Shown here: in pieces, positions 1 through 12,075 of the stretch
Layout of the letters: each line of letters begins with the position of its first letter
Position numbering within the stretch: position 1 is the stretch's first letter
NCBI GenBank assembly: GCA_946811695.1
Contig: OX328123.1
Span: 43,829,871 to 43,893,870 of the forward strand
Reading direction: 5' to 3'
DNA from: Gonocerus acuteangulatus
Lineage: Eukaryota > Arthropoda > Insecta > Hemiptera > Coreidae
DNA length: 64,000 nucleotides
Position numbers and translations under genes: made by a program
Notes under the pieces: generated by a model
Database searches by the model: none
What the model saw: the letters and a program-made list of their open reading frames with translations, nothing else
Told to the model about the DNA's origin: nothing

Positions 1-845
1 GGTTTGGAGAGGAATGGCGATATTGAAGAAAAAAAGAGATGAGATGGAAGAAAAGTAATCCCGCCTCAAGAAGCTGCCAAAATTTCATAAGCAGTGCCTT
101 ATAATTTGTTATTACTTTACGAAGAGGGTCCTCTTCTTTTTGCTTTACAGAAGCGCGAGAAAATAAAAACAAATTGATGAAAGTTGATCCGGTAAGTGAA
201 GCTGGAATGAGGTCATGGAATTCAGAGAAAATAAGATGACATTTCCAGCAAAGGGCCAGCGACATTTCGAGTGACATCTCGCTTGGTTTCTGAGAATGAT
301 GGGGAGCTGATAATGTCTTTGGGATGAAAAAATCACATATTGTAAATGGAAGTATCCTTCCCAATATACTATCATAGAAACTCTAAAAGAAATATTCTTG
401 CTGCTCAAGCATTCACTATGTGCATTCGAATTATTTTCCCCTCCAAAGTTGATGACGGTTTACGGCTATTTGAAGCAAAATATGCAGTTATATTACCTTC
501 TAGATTTGTATTTAGCTCTTGGTATCTCCTCATTCACTATTGATTTTTTATTATTACTTCAAATAAATATAATTTTATGAATCTATTAACAGATTGAATC
601 AATTGAGGAATTCACGAGAAATTGAATTATAATGTTCTTGTAATAATAAATATTAAATATCCGGAAACATGATCATAACCTAAAAAAAATCTGACTCATG
701 GTGACTACATTTTCATAGCGTGTAGCGTGCTTATTCCACTCTTAGTGGATTCACTTAGTTTCATGGGAAACAAACGCTTCATATTTTGATTTCGATCTTC
801 TTGCGATTTTCGCGGTTAACTTAATTGATAAAGTCAAGAATGGAA
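1..845. other. Unassigned AT-rich sequence
   Basis: No recognisable gene, RNA or transposon end is visible here. Short open frames exist on both strands, but none carries a familiar motif. The last bases run into the decayed LINE tail that follows. Confidence 0.5.
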
Positions 846-1475
846 GTCCAGCTATAGAAGCTGCCGAGAGAAGAAGTAGCCCTTACAAGACTTAGGAATA
901 GGACATACTCTACTAACTCACTCTTACTTAATGACAAAACAAGACATACCACTATGTACAGAATGCAATAAGACATTAACAATAAAACACGTAGGTACTA
1001 ACATACTACAGGAAACGTGAAAACATCAACATGCTACATGATATGCACGAGCTTTTGACAGATGGTAGCCCGCACATGTCTATTATTTTAGACTTTTTAA
1101 AACACATAAAAATTTACGAAGGAATACAGCAAAAACGAAAAATTTGAAATATGTTAAAATTAGTTTTATAATTCAATTTTATTTGTACAAAATAAAGGGA
1201 AAAGATTTAGTTTATTAAAAATAATTTATTACTTATCTGTTTTTTATTTTATAGTAGACCTTTATGTTTGGTATTTTTATTATTCTATTTTTTTTTGCCT
1301 TTCTTTTTTTTGTCTTGTATAGTTGATAGATTCAGTTATTTAATTTTTTATTTAAATGTTTTATTTTTGATGTGCTAGACCTTTTATTTTGTTTGCACTC
1401 TACGTGTTTATAGAGCTAATCGCCTAGTTGCTAGCTCTAAAATCATATAAATAAATTTATAAAGTCGTTTAAAGT
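846..1475 (+). pseudogene. LINE reverse transcriptase C-terminal tail plus 3' UTR (broken)
   Basis: This is the 3' end of a non-LTR retrotransposon. Translation around 860-1130 gives the C-terminal tail typical of jockey/I-like elements: a TRL...GHTLLTHSYLM stretch followed by the zinc-knuckle pattern PLCTEC...TIKHV, then a helix ending in FLKHIKIYEGI. The frame is broken: a one-base shift separates the TRL and GHT segments near 895, and stops follow the knuckle. The sequence downstream to about 1475 is T-rich and ends in ATATAAATAAAT, consistent with a LINE 3' UTR and tail. The minus-strand fragment at 12.6-12.86 kb encodes the same motif order and is probably the same family. Nothing of the polymerase core is present, so this is a dead 5'-truncated copy. 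The clade is uncertain. Confidence 0.75.
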
Positions 1476-1477
1476 GT

Positions 1478-1636
1478 AAACTGTCAATACACCGGTTCCC
1501 GTTCATCACGGAATTTATGGAATGTCAGTAACTGAATGGGTGACCATCCACGCGCTATTGGCATTATAATAGGGTGGCAAATTGTAGATATCCCGGCACT
1601 AATAGCCCAGATGAAACGCCCCAAAAAAATAAAAAT
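1478..1636 (+). mobile_element. 5S rRNA-derived SINE (SINE3-like)
   Basis: The first ~75 bases align by eye to the interior of animal 5S rRNA: AATACACCGGTTCCCGTTC and ATCACGG (about 1486-1511), then GTCAGTAACTGAATGGG and TGACC (1525-1545), which correspond to the 5S internal promoter and the conserved GATGGGTGACC block. The rest is unrelated: an AT-richer body, then GGCACTAATAGCCCAGATG and an A-rich tail from 1621. That tail resembles the 3' ends of the tRNA-derived SINEs in this window (GCTAATGACCTAGA). A 5S-like head, an unrelated body and an A-rich end are the layout of SINE3-class elements. It is not a functional 5S gene: the 5' third is missing and the 3' stem strand is replaced. The strand follows the 5S match. 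Confidence 0.7.
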
Positions 1637-2281
1637 TATCATGCTGGATTGAAGTCTATACCAAATAGTATCTGTAAAGCACCAAAATGGCTCTAATTTG
1701 CAGCACGAGAAAATTTCGATTGTAGGCGAAGGAAAACAGGCTTTCCCCCATTATTGATACATAATTATTTTCAAAATATGCTCAAATCATTTAAAACACG
1801 GAAAAATTGGTAAATACATTATATGAAACAAAATTCGAAATTTACTCACAAGGTTACTTGTAAGAAATGTTTTTTTTTTGTTTTTTTTTTTAAGCGGTTC
1901 AGTGAATTGCCTTGAAATTTGTTTCAAGACTAGTTACCACGTAACTGCTGAAAACGTTCCTGGGAGCATGTTACCGTAAACCGTAAGCGCCTCAATTTAT
2001 TTGAAATATGACCCTTCATATCCAGGGGAGGGCGTGGATTGACACAGGCGCACGCATCTAAAAAGCATTCGATTTTCCTGAAAATGCAGGCTTGGATGCG
2101 TTTATGACTCCTCTGATTAGCCTCTGTCGATTTAACAAACATACCTTTTGTATATTAGCTTTCTTGATAAGACATCCTGAGCCTTGGTCAAATAATCCAT
2201 TCGTACAACTTCTCAAAATGCAGGACAAATATTCTAGTCTAAATATCAGAATAAATGATCTATTTGTTGTATTTATCCAAG
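1637..2281. other. Unassigned AT-rich sequence with poly(T) run
   Basis: No gene recognised. A T-rich run lies at about 1869-1891. Overlapping short frames on both strands around 1930-2340 show no domain. Confidence 0.5.
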
Positions 2282-2292
2282 TCTTCTTTATT

Positions 2293-2487
2293 TTTTTTTA
2301 TTTTTTTTTTTATTTTTTTTTTTTACGGCGCATCTACTTCTAGGTCATTAGCGCCGACATCCAGGGTGCAGCGAGGAATTTTCCCAGCGAGCCTTGAGAT
2401 GAGAAAATTCCTGCCGGAGGTGGGAATCGAACCCACCATCTCCCGCTTATGAATCCAGCGCGCTAGCCACTGGACTACGGGAGACCC
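2293..2487 (-). mobile_element. tRNA-derived SINE, family 1, with TSD
   Basis: Read on the minus strand, this starts with a tRNA-like head: an A-box-like TGGCTAGCGCGC (complement of 2458-2469) and a B-box GGTTCGATTCC (complement of 2423-2433), the two internal RNA polymerase III promoter elements. The body contains the inverted pair GAATTTTC/GAAAATTC and the tail GCGCTAATGACCTAGAAGTA, and ends in an A-rich tract that appears as the T-rich run at 2293-2330. The 11-bp repeat TCTTCTTTATT flanks it at 2282-2292 and 2488-2498, which is a clean TSD. A second member lies at 60.6 kb. The head is diverged enough from a tRNA that this is a SINE and not a tRNA gene. Confidence 0.88.
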
Positions 2488-2498
2488 TCTTCTTTATT

Positions 2499-2850
2499 AT
2501 ATACAAATTAAAAGGCATAAACCTCAAAAATGATTTAGCCTTAGAACATTACCCCGAAAACTTTCAGATATGTAAATATTATATGCATTATGTGGATAGT
2601 GTTTGTAATATTTCTGACAAGGAAACGAGGGTCAGGCCATAGTTCTTATCGGTGACCACCATTAGAAAAGTGATAACACGACCTCGTATTTCGTTTACCT
2701 TTTCCTCAACGACTAGTTTTCTACCTAATGAAACATACAACTACAATACTTCAAATGAAACATACAACTTAGTTAAAATCACACTCATTTACGTAATTCC
2801 AATATTAGAAATTCAGCCATTGCATATTTTGTATATGTATGTATGAGTAT
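2499..2850. other. Unassigned sequence
   Basis: No gene or repeat end recognised in this AT-rich stretch. Confidence 0.5.
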
Positions 2851-2854
2851 TTAT

Positions 2855-2906
<52 letters not shown>

Positions 2907-3145
2907 GTGTGTGTATAAATGTATGTAGTAGGTATAGATACGTATAGTAATTAAATATGAATTTATGTAAATATATGCTTCGACAAATCTGGGCTATTAG
3001 CGCATATATATATATATTATAATATATAATAATATATTATAACATAAATATATTATAATATAAATATATCTATATATATATATATATATACATATATATA
3101 TTTATATATATATTATAATATATTTAATATATTATAATATAAATA
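2851..3145. repeat. Compound AT simple repeat
   Basis: A (TACA)n/(TA)n tract at about 2853-2904 is followed, after ~100 bases of ordinary sequence, by cryptically repetitive TATAATATATTATAA motifs from 3004 to about 3145. It is pure low-complexity DNA and could form cruciforms. Confidence 0.85.
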
Positions 3146-4143
3146 ATTATTCATATTTAATTTTAAAAATGTAATTATGAAGTATTGAATTATTGTTATG
3201 GTACTCATATATTTTTTGAAATAATACATAAATTGTGACTTACTAACCTCACTAATAATAATAATAACTTAATAATTAACATTTTTATAAAAGCAAATTG
3301 CTGAAAACATTTATTTTTTCTGTAAGCAATAAACAAACTAAAGAATAGGTTACTTTAAAACATTAATGCTCACTAGAGTTTATTTATTCAATAATGGCCA
3401 CTAACAGTGGAAAGATTAAATCTCAAGTTTACATGAAACATTAGATTATAAAAGTAATATAAATATCGCCAAAGAGATACTTGGGATTTTTGTTTCAGAA
3501 AGCTTCATGAAATATAGCCATGTTCCTTTTTTGTCCGATCGAATCTAAATTCGTCAAAGTGAATCTGACATCGTCAAAATTTGTGTCTCATCTGAATCAT
3601 ATTGGATAATATTTGTGGAATCACAGTTGGGTCGGAATAAAGCTTTAAAAATTGCGAAAAACATATATTTATCACATAATAATGACGTGAAAAATTAATA
3701 TTTACATTTCGTTAAATATTATTCAATATTTGTTGTCTGATACTAACATAATTTTTAAACAATCATGTTAAAAAAAACAATATTTCAGTACTTTACAAAT
3801 TAATAAAACTAACGAAATGAATAAAAAGAGGTGTACAATCAGTCAAAATGTCAAACAAAGAAAATTAAAATATCTTCCCTTAGTTTATATAGTTTTGAGT
3901 AGAGTGGTTTGTACAAAATCTGATTATTTCCGTGACGAGGCAGGTGCTGAGTGCTGGAAAATAGGTCGCCGGTGATCGTACTCTTATCTGTGCGATAAGC
4001 TCCCCGCATCATGCTGATAACAGTTTTTTCTACTTAACAAATTATTCTACTGGAAAAAATAGTTAGTTATATAGGATCGTTTCGATTTTGATCACTAATA
4101 TCAACATAATTAATTATTTAACACGGTTTGTTTCTTGTTTTGT
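3146..4143. other. Unassigned AT-rich sequence
   Basis: No gene, RNA or repeat terminus recognised. It ends where element H1 begins. Confidence 0.5.
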
Positions 4144-4279
4144 TTTTTTAGCGCGGTTACTCCCTAACTCCATAGGGAGAACCCGCTTATGAGGTTGACC
4201 TCACGACGCAATCCGGAAGTGCCGACTAGAAACTTTCTCGTTTCAGACCCCATAGATCACGAAAATATAGGTGGTTCAA

Positions 4280-4379
<100 letters not shown>

Positions 4380-5160
4380 GCTTGTCTGTTCGCTCTCTAG
4401 CAAGGTCAAAAATGGTCCGATTTTGATGAAATTTGTTACAAAAATCTGTCGTCTGATTTGAAAGGTCAAGTTCGTTAACCAGCAGAATCCGCCTACTGGA
4501 AGATAGTGTTTGGGGCGAAATTCGTGCAAAAAAAATCGTAACGCTTACGTTTTTGAGTTCATATGCTTGCAGGTAATTGTTTTATAGGTTTCTTAACATA
4601 ATAAAACGAATGAAACCCTTTTTAAGGCGATATCTTTAACCGTTTCTGAGAAAAGTGGAATCAATGTTTTTGTAAGTGATTATTTTTTTGTGGGTACTTA
4701 GAATCGCGGGATTCAATTAAAATATTTTCTACATTATTGGAAATTAATCCCAACTAAGATATTTACATTTTGGTTATATTTGGAGTTAAGGAAGTATGCG
4801 AAAAAAATGATTTTCTTAATAGACGTGAAAAGTTTTCGGATCTTCATACATTTTTCGTAAATATCTCGATAACGGTTCGGGAATCGTGGTAAGTGGAAGG
4901 TGACCATTCGAATGCTTACTAAAGTCTCTACAAAAAAGGTTCTGAAGCAATATTCGATGGGGCAACGTCAATCAGAGATATAAGCGCTTAAAACTAAAAA
5001 GGTGTTTGTTTTCTTATTTTGAAAGGGTTTTTCTCTTTGTTTATCTCACTTTTTAATTGGTTGTTATTTTTTTGTTTTAAATTGCATTTATCAGTAAAAT
5101 TAGTATTGTAGTAAAATAAGCTAAGAAACGGTGAAAGGTAATATGTTTCGAGTGGCTGTG

Positions 5161-5205
5161 GTAATCAAGATGGCTGTGATGATTAGCCTCAGCCATCTTG
5201 ATTAC
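5161..5205. repeat. 16-bp perfect stem-loop inside H1
   Basis: GTAATCAAGATGGCTG at 5161-5176 is exactly complementary to 5190-5205, leaving a 13-base loop. The matching part of H2 near 8000-8030 retains one arm and a modified partner. An imperfect CTATGA/CTTGATGACC repetition follows immediately to about 5232. Confidence 0.85.
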
Positions 5206-5646
5206 CTATGACCTATGATCTTGATGACCTATGCATAGTATGTTTTGAATTCTCCTAACTATATAAATTTCCTCATAGCCTCCAACTGAAGTTATCGTTA
5301 TTTCTTATTTTGTAGAAAGATTTAACCCACGACAGAATGGAATATTATTCGCCTTGAATAACATATTTACAGTTTATTATAACAGTAAAACGAATTTGCT
5401 AGTAAAACAAGATACTTAAAACGACAACGAATTTTTAGTTTAGAATAGATCCTTCTCAGCAGTAGTCGAGGAGTAAGTACGTTTTCAGTACAAAATTGTA
5501 TTGACTTATACAGATTAAGAATTATCCGCTTCTGTGTAAGTTGGCTACTGTCAGTTTCCTGTGATTTGTAATGCTAATCTATTCCATTTCTTCCAGATGT
5601 ACGTAACCGCGCTAAGATGACGCAGTTCCTGCGAGTCGGACTTTTT

Positions 5647-7291
5647 CTTGTTTGGTTTTGACAGGGGTTAGAAAGTAATATATCACAGACATTTGAAAAT
5701 CACTATTTAAATTGCCTACATGTTTCATGGCCTATTTTGCAGTATTTTTCCTTTCTCTTGAGATATTTTTTCTTTATAAACATAAGTCCATAGAATATGA
5801 ACCATGTCTGATTCACTCAGAAGATTAATCCTGTGAAGAATTACAGGACATGTGTGTAAAGAAAAATTATGCTGTTCTCCAAAAAGTTCTTACAAATTTT
5901 CAAAATTACAGTTTTTTTGACCTATAATAAAAAAAAAAAAAAAAAAAAAAAAAATGCTATTTTTGTTTGTATACCTTCAATCCATTTAATACATGAATAA
6001 TTTTTTTCTTCCGGAGTGTGGTGTATGCTTGTTACTACACTGCTCAATAAACACATTTCACATTTTTATTTACTGACCACACATGTACATAACAACAATC
6101 CATAATCATATTAATTACTATAAATATGTTTTTAATTTAATTGCTTTGCGGCGAATCTAATAAAAAAAATCAGATACAAGCTGCTATGAGAAGCAAGAAA
6201 ATGAATGATAAGACCAAAGATAAGCTTATGACCAATGATAAGGGATAAAGCTAGAGAGCTTTATCCCAATTCTTCATGACTTGGCAGCCGTTAAAATGTA
6301 ATGTACTTCCATATTATTAAATAGAGTGAAGGAATCTGGCCAGTGGCAGGCACCAAGTCAATAAGAGGTTTGCAGCTCTGACACGTCTATGACTTGGCCA
6401 ACATATCTAATACATGAGATTTTGATGAAGGGAAAAAATAGAAAACGTTGGGGCGTATATTGGACGTTATACATCCTGAGATAGCTTTAGATAAAAAAAA
6501 AACAATCCAAATTTATAAGGGCCAAATGTATACATCCAAAGGCAATAATATTTTCCTAATTCCCCCCACACTAATTCTTCCCATCACTTCAGGTTATTAT
6601 CCTTACATCAAATTTCCCACAATATTAAGTTACATAATCAGTAAAACTTGTTGAGTATAGAGGGGGGAAAATAATACATGGCTATATAAATACTATGACT
6701 AAATAATTTCAATCATAATAGAATTGTATTAACAGATGTGAAGTTTTTTTCAGTGCTTCTTGATGCACTTAAGTCATTCTGGATTTGATGGAATATGATT
6801 CAGTTAAACAACAATCATGAACTATTAGAATCAAATAATATAATTTGTTGGATAATTTGAAACACGATAGTTTCGAAACTCCAAATGCATATTCACAAAA
6901 ACTCAGAACAAAATAAGGTTTAAGTGAATTCGGAAGCGATATAGCAATTGACTCCCGCACAGTAGTAAACAGAATTAATTATCGTATAATACATATCGTC
7001 GATACAAAAGCAAAGTATCGAATGTAAAAAGTGGTTGGTACCATATAGATGACTTTATACATATTTTATCCTACGATATATTGTAATTAGACTTAATGCA
7101 CATTCGTTAGTTTGATTTTCTGTAATTGTTAATTATTTTGCTTTAATTTTCGAGGTTTTGTCACAACGTACCCAGTCCAAAAGCAATGAGAAAAATTGAA
7201 AATGAAAAATGTGTTTATTCATATTCGATACTTTGCATTTGTATCGACAATATGTCTATTAAAATTAATTTACATTAAATAATCACTTCAG
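5647..7291. other. Spacer between inverted H1 and H2 (left part)
   Basis: AT-rich DNA with no recognised gene. It includes a 25-base poly(A) run at about 5930-5954, possibly a retroposon tail, although I could not find the element's body. Confidence 0.5.
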
Positions 7292-7455
7292 TTAAATAAA
7301 TATTTATTTAAACAAACCTTTATAGATTAATCATATACAATTTACTTGTAGTCATATAGTCTCAAATAATCAATTAAATAAATATTTATTTAAACAAACC
7401 TTTATAGATTAATCATATACAATTTACTTGTAGTCATATAGTCTCAAATAATCAA
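7292..7455. repeat. Exact 82-bp tandem duplication
   Basis: The 82-bp unit at 7292-7373 (starting TTAAATAAATATTTATTTAA) is repeated without a visible mismatch at 7374-7455, with a few further matching bases beyond. It is AT-rich and non-coding. Such identity suggests a recent duplication or an assembly stutter. Confidence 0.93.
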
Positions 7456-7630
7456 TTAAATAATTAAAATTTTATTTGCTCAACAGAAAAAGTCAAAATT
7501 ATCTAAGATGTTTATAATTCTAGACATTTTCCTTGACCTGCATAAATTATACTTTAAGCTCTTGTGTTGTGCCGGGAGGAGATGATTTCTTCATTCAAAA
7601 TTGTATCAAATGTATTTTATTATTAAGTAG

Positions 7631-8770
7631 AAAAAGTCCGATTCGCAGGAACTGCGTCATCTTAGCGCGGTTACGTACATATCGAAGAAATGGAATAGAT
7701 TAGCATTACAAATCACAGGAAACTGACAGTAGCCAACTTACACAGAAACGGATAATTCTTAATCTGTATAAGTCAAAAAAATTATGTACTGAAAACGTAC
7801 TTACTCTTTGACTACTGCTAAGAAGGCTCTATTCTAAACAACCAAAAATTCGTTGTATATATGTGCTTCATAAATAGAAATAAAATTTCATTCTGTCGTG
7901 AGTTAAATCTTTCTATAAAATAAGAAATAACGATAACTTCAGTTGGATGCTATGAGGAAGGTTATATAGACAGGAAAATTCAAAACAAACTACGTCATCA
8001 TGATTAGCCACAGCCATCTTGATTACCACAGCCACTCCAAACTTATTATTACCAATACCTTTCACCGTTTCTTAGCTTATTTTACTAGGATACTAATTTT
8101 ACTGATAAATGCAATTTAAAACAAAAAAACACCCAATTAAAAAGTAAGATAAACAAAGAGAAAAACCCTTTCAAAACAACAAAACAAACACTTTTTTTAG
8201 TTTTAAGCGCTTATATCTCTGATTGACGTTGCCCCATCGAATATTGCTTCAGAACCTTTTTTTGTAGAAAATTTAGCAAGCATTAGAATGTTTACCTTCC
8301 ACTTACCACGATTTCCCAACCGTTATCGAGATATTTACGAAAAATGTATGAAGATCCGAAAACGTTTCATGTCTATTAAGAAAATATTTTTTTTAGTTGA
8401 GAGTAATTTAAAAGTTGTAGAAAATATTTCAATTGAATCCCGCGATTCTAAGTACTCATAAAATATAATGACTTACAAAAACATTGATTCCACTTTTCTC
8501 AGGAACGGTTACAGATATCGCCTTATAAATGGTTTCATTCGTTTTCTGAAGTTAAGAAACCTATAAAACAAGTACCTGCAAGCATATAAACTCAAAAACG
8601 TAAGCGTTACGATTTTTTTTGCGCGCGAATTTCGCCCTAAAGACTATCTTCTAGTGGGCGGATTCTGCTGGTTAACAAAATTGACCTTTCAAATTAGACG
8701 ACAGATTTTTGTACCAAATTTCGTTAAAATCAGACCATTTTTGAGCTTGCTAAAGCGTGAACAGACAAGC

Positions 8771-8865
<95 letters not shown>

Positions 8866-9004
8866 AATTTGGGCCACCTATATTTTCGTGATCTATAGGG
8901 TCTGAAACGTAAAAGTTTCTAGCCGGCACTTCCGGATTGCGTCGTGAGGTCAACCTCATAAGCGGGTTCTCCCTATGGAGATAGGGAGTAACCGCGCTAA
9001 AAGC
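7631..9004 (-). mobile_element. H-family non-autonomous element, copy H2 (inverted)
   Basis: Reverse-oriented copy of H1. Its left boundary is AAAAAGTCCG followed by the terminal hairpin and TTAGCGCGGTTAC (7662-7674). Its right boundary is the CTCCCTA/TAGGGAG hairpin and GTAACCGCGCTAA (8988-9000). The body tracks H1 in reverse with many substitutions and small indels, so the pair is old enough to have diverged but still easily recognisable. It holds a (TA)n tract at about 8779-8863. No protein is encoded. Together with H1 it forms a long inverted repeat around a 2-kb spacer. Confidence 0.7.
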
Positions 9005-9097
9005 AACAGGTTTTCAGCATATCAACATGAAAAATGAGAGATTCATACTACTCGAATAGCCATTCTTGGGTTTATAAAATGGATATAATTTTAATCT

Positions 9098-9127
9098 GTG
9101 TATGTGTGTGTCTGTGTTGCGTGTGTT

Positions 9128-9184
<57 letters not shown>
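9098..9184. repeat. (TG)n-(TA)n microsatellite
   Basis: A TG-rich stretch of about 30 bases runs into a (TA)n tract. It directly abuts the R1 repeat that follows. Confidence 0.9.
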
Positions 9185-9186
<2 letters not shown>

Positions 9187-9446
9187 TAATAAAAAGGGAA
9201 AATTTGCTTGGGTTGTATGTATATATTTTTTCCAATTCTTCTTCTCTTTTCTCGCTGTCTTATTTGGAATATTTTGGTCTCTGTAACGCAACATCTGGGA
9301 AGCTGGGAGGGTTGCATGAAGAATCTTAAAAACATGGTCTTCCCTATATTTTTAAGGCTCTTAACTAGATATCTATTGGCTTAAATTCCCTGCAATATCT
9401 GACATTCCTGCATTTTTATCGCGAGTGGTAATAATCTTTTGTGGGA

Positions 9447-9448
<2 letters not shown>
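9185..9448 (+). repeat. Interspersed repeat R1, copy 1
   Basis: This ~265-bp sequence is found again in reverse at 12073-12345, with high similarity over blocks such as GGGAAAATTTGCTTGGG, CTGCAATATCTGACATTCC and ATCGCGAGTGGTAATAATC. Both copies abut long (TA)n tracts, and in copy 1 both ends do. Apparent open frames are not shared in a coding-like way. Family unknown; possibly a MITE that inserts at TA repeats or carries one. Confidence 0.75.

Positions 9449-9501
<53 letters not shown>
9449..9501. repeat. (TA)n microsatellite
   Basis: About 26 TA units flanking repeat R1 copy 1. Confidence 0.95.
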
Positions 9502-9504
<3 letters not shown>

Positions 9505-10559
9505 AAATAAGAAAGCGTTTAACAATTTGAATGTAATTAGTATTAAACATGTCCACAGTGAGAAATCTGCAGTTAATCCAATTCCACCAATCTGAGTGTT
9601 TCTAATTCCACCGTTATCGCACTTACGTATTTGCAGACTACTGTCGTCACCATGTCTAAGTAGCCAAGGATTGCTGTGTTTTCCTACACCTAAAAAACAT
9701 TACGTAACATGCTCAGTACGATTTTATTTTTATTTAAATGACATCATTTTTGGAAGCAAGTCACAGTTGAATATTTCAGGAATAATGTATACCTTTTCTT
9801 TTATTTTTTTGTAAAATTGAAATCAAAGATGATCACAACCGGTGAGTGTTAGAATGATATCTCTAGCAACTAAAAATAATTTCAATCAATTCTCCTGGAC
9901 TTGCTTACATCTTTCTCACATAGAAACAATGAATATCACAATTTGTCTCAGTTTACTACCAGAATTTGTCCATTCTGTTTCTCAGACTTTCAAAATCTAC
10001 AAAACACTGCAAATGCGTAGTTGACGGAAAACCGTGCAAGAAATTTTAACAAGTCTTCATATTGGACTTAACTAACAAATTCATACCTGATGTGTAGAAA
10101 TGGAGACTTATTTGCACATACAATAAAGAGGTGCCAAACACATTTTAATTATCTGACGACTATGAAGTAAATTGCGAGTTCCACATGACTCAGCATACAG
10201 CTCATGCTTCAGCAGAATTACACGAAATTTAAAACCTTTAAAATTTAAATATTTAATATTTATTCAAAATTATAGAAACTGAAATTATTCGGGAATATTA
10301 AAAAACTAGTTTAAAGAAAAACAAAATGAATTCCAAATTTGTTAATTACAAAGAGTTTTTGATATGTGTTATATTTAAAATTATATATATTCTTTATATC
10401 GCCCGTTGTGTTCGTTATGACCTTTTACTATTATTTTAAATTTATGGATATAAGTTACAATTATTTTTAATTATTATTACCAATTTACAGAACTTGGGTG
10501 CATTGTGCAGATCAGCCAACATGATGTCACCTTTTTTAATCATCCATTGTGGCACATAA
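9502..10559. other. Unassigned AT-rich sequence
   Basis: No gene or transposon end recognised. Short frames at 9596-9814 and 9842-10024 carry no known motif. Confidence 0.5.
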
Positions 10560-10672
10560 AATATTTTCAGCTGGCACATCGACTGAAAAAGGAAGCCTGC
10601 ATCGAGTAGAACCCGTATCTAACACATAAAAATCCAGCGCACTAGACATTCTTCTGTGAGGGGACCCGGGTA
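10560..10672 (-). mobile_element. Degenerate tRNA-derived SINE fragment
   Basis: Read on the minus strand, an A-box-like TCTAGTGCGCTGG precedes a B-box-like GGGTTCTACTCG at the expected tRNA-like spacing. This resembles the heads of the better-preserved SINEs here. The body is eroded and no TSD is evident. Confidence 0.5.
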
Positions 10673-10739
10673 AAAAGAAAATTGAATAATATATTATAAC
10701 TGTTATTTATCTATATTTAACGCATCATATATCCTCTTA

Positions 10740-11032
10740 TGCACTAAAGATTTTTTCTTCTAGTCTCTTCGTTCATGGGTTGAATTCGGCCTCCCTGACC
10801 GTCCCTAGGCCAACCCAGCCTTTAATTAATATAATAATGGGTACCTTGGGTGCTAATGACTCTAACAGTCGAAGCAGCCAAGGGGAAAATCAGGCGGCCG
10901 GAGCATAGTACTGACCACACTATATCACTAGTGTGCCGTATGGTCATGAATCAGATGCCTCTATAGTATCTGCCCCTCAGGGCCCTCGTGGCCGGTTACG
11001 GAACTGATTTTTTTTTTTTTTTTTTCTTTATA
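10740..11032 (+). repeat. SINE-like repeat with T-rich end
   Basis: This GC-richer 290-bp segment has a B-box-like GGGTTGAATTCGG (about 10777), a GGTGCTAATGACTCTAAC block like the SINE tails elsewhere in the window, and an internal inverted pair TGACCACAC / GTGTGCCGTATGGTCA (around 10911-10948). It ends in a run of about 19 T. A degraded relative of its second half may lie at 37.04-37.13 kb. SINE assignment is tentative. Confidence 0.45.
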
Positions 11033-11277
11033 TATATCCTCTTATACATTATTGGTGCGCTCAATAATTGCTGACTATCAATTGGAAATCAATATTATGG
11101 CCCTGGACCAAAGTGAATAATAACACCAGTATTAGTAGACTAGATAAATAAACAATTGTACGGTCTGATAAATATTTTGAATCAATTCCAACTCCAATAC
11201 TTCCGGCAACAAAGAATATACAACAAAATGCAGGTAAAGCAAAACACCAGTTTCCTACCACAAAGATCCATCACACA

Positions 11278-11280
<3 letters not shown>

Positions 11281-11337
<57 letters not shown>
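11281..11337. repeat. (TA)n microsatellite
   Basis: About 28 TA units. Flanking sequence is unassigned. Confidence 0.95.
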
Positions 11338-11340
<3 letters not shown>

Positions 11341-12019
11341 TAAGTAAAAAAGGATAGCTGAAGTAAGAAAGTTCGTTAATTTACCCATAGTACACAAGTA
11401 TTGATAAAGTATGATAAATAAGTTGACAGGCAAAATGTGCATAAATGTCATGCATGAAGATATTAATATATGACTAAGTACATATACCTTACAACATGTT
11501 ATTATTGTTACATAGTCCAAAGAAAGTATAAAAAATATGCCCAAGTGTGTTTTTATTTTATTTTTTGACTTGAATTATTCAAGAGCATGTGTTAGCGAAT
11601 AGTAACTGCTTTTGGTTTTTGTTCCGATTGTCTAGTTTATAGTTATATTGGCACATTTCGAATGAATTGTGTTCAAAGAAGGGTCGACGATCCGACTAAT
11701 AACGTGCTGAAAATCGGCATAAACCAGACTGAAGTGTAATTGTTTAAAAATTATCATAATAAACATTTTCTAAAATATAAAAGGAATTTCTTATTCTTGA
11801 AATTCCTTGTAAATATTAAAACTAGAATTTTCTTACCGGCAAGACCATTTTATTTAATTTTTGTTATGTATTTTTATTGTTATAATTCTATTATACCAGC
11901 AGAAAAAATCATATTGTCCAGTTTATATTTTTGAGATTTTCAAAACTGTTTTTTTTTTTTATTACGAGCATTGCTACACAGGTGATTTTCCCTATAATAG
12001 AATCTTAAATCAGCTAATA

Positions 12020-12024
<5 letters not shown>
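11338..12024. other. Unassigned AT-rich sequence
   Basis: No recognisable feature between two TA microsatellites. Confidence 0.5.

Positions 12025-12072
<48 letters not shown>
12025..12072. repeat. (TA)n microsatellite
   Basis: About 24 TA units abutting R1 copy 2, mirroring the tract beside R1 copy 1. Confidence 0.95.

Positions 12073-12075
<3 letters not shown>

Noticed and set aside
1478..1555. Functional 5S rRNA gene
   Set aside because: The 5' third and the closing 3' strand are missing, the match is imperfect and a SINE tail follows.
2423..2469. tRNA genes at SINE heads (2.4, 33.1, 37.2, 47.6, 58.4, 60.7 kb)
   Set aside because: A and B boxes are present, but acceptor and anticodon stems do not form convincingly and each continues into a SINE body.
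5161..5205. 16-bp hairpin as a microRNA precursor
   Set aside because: It is part of the repetitive H element, and the stem is shorter than a typical precursor. Small-RNA data would be needed to revive the idea.
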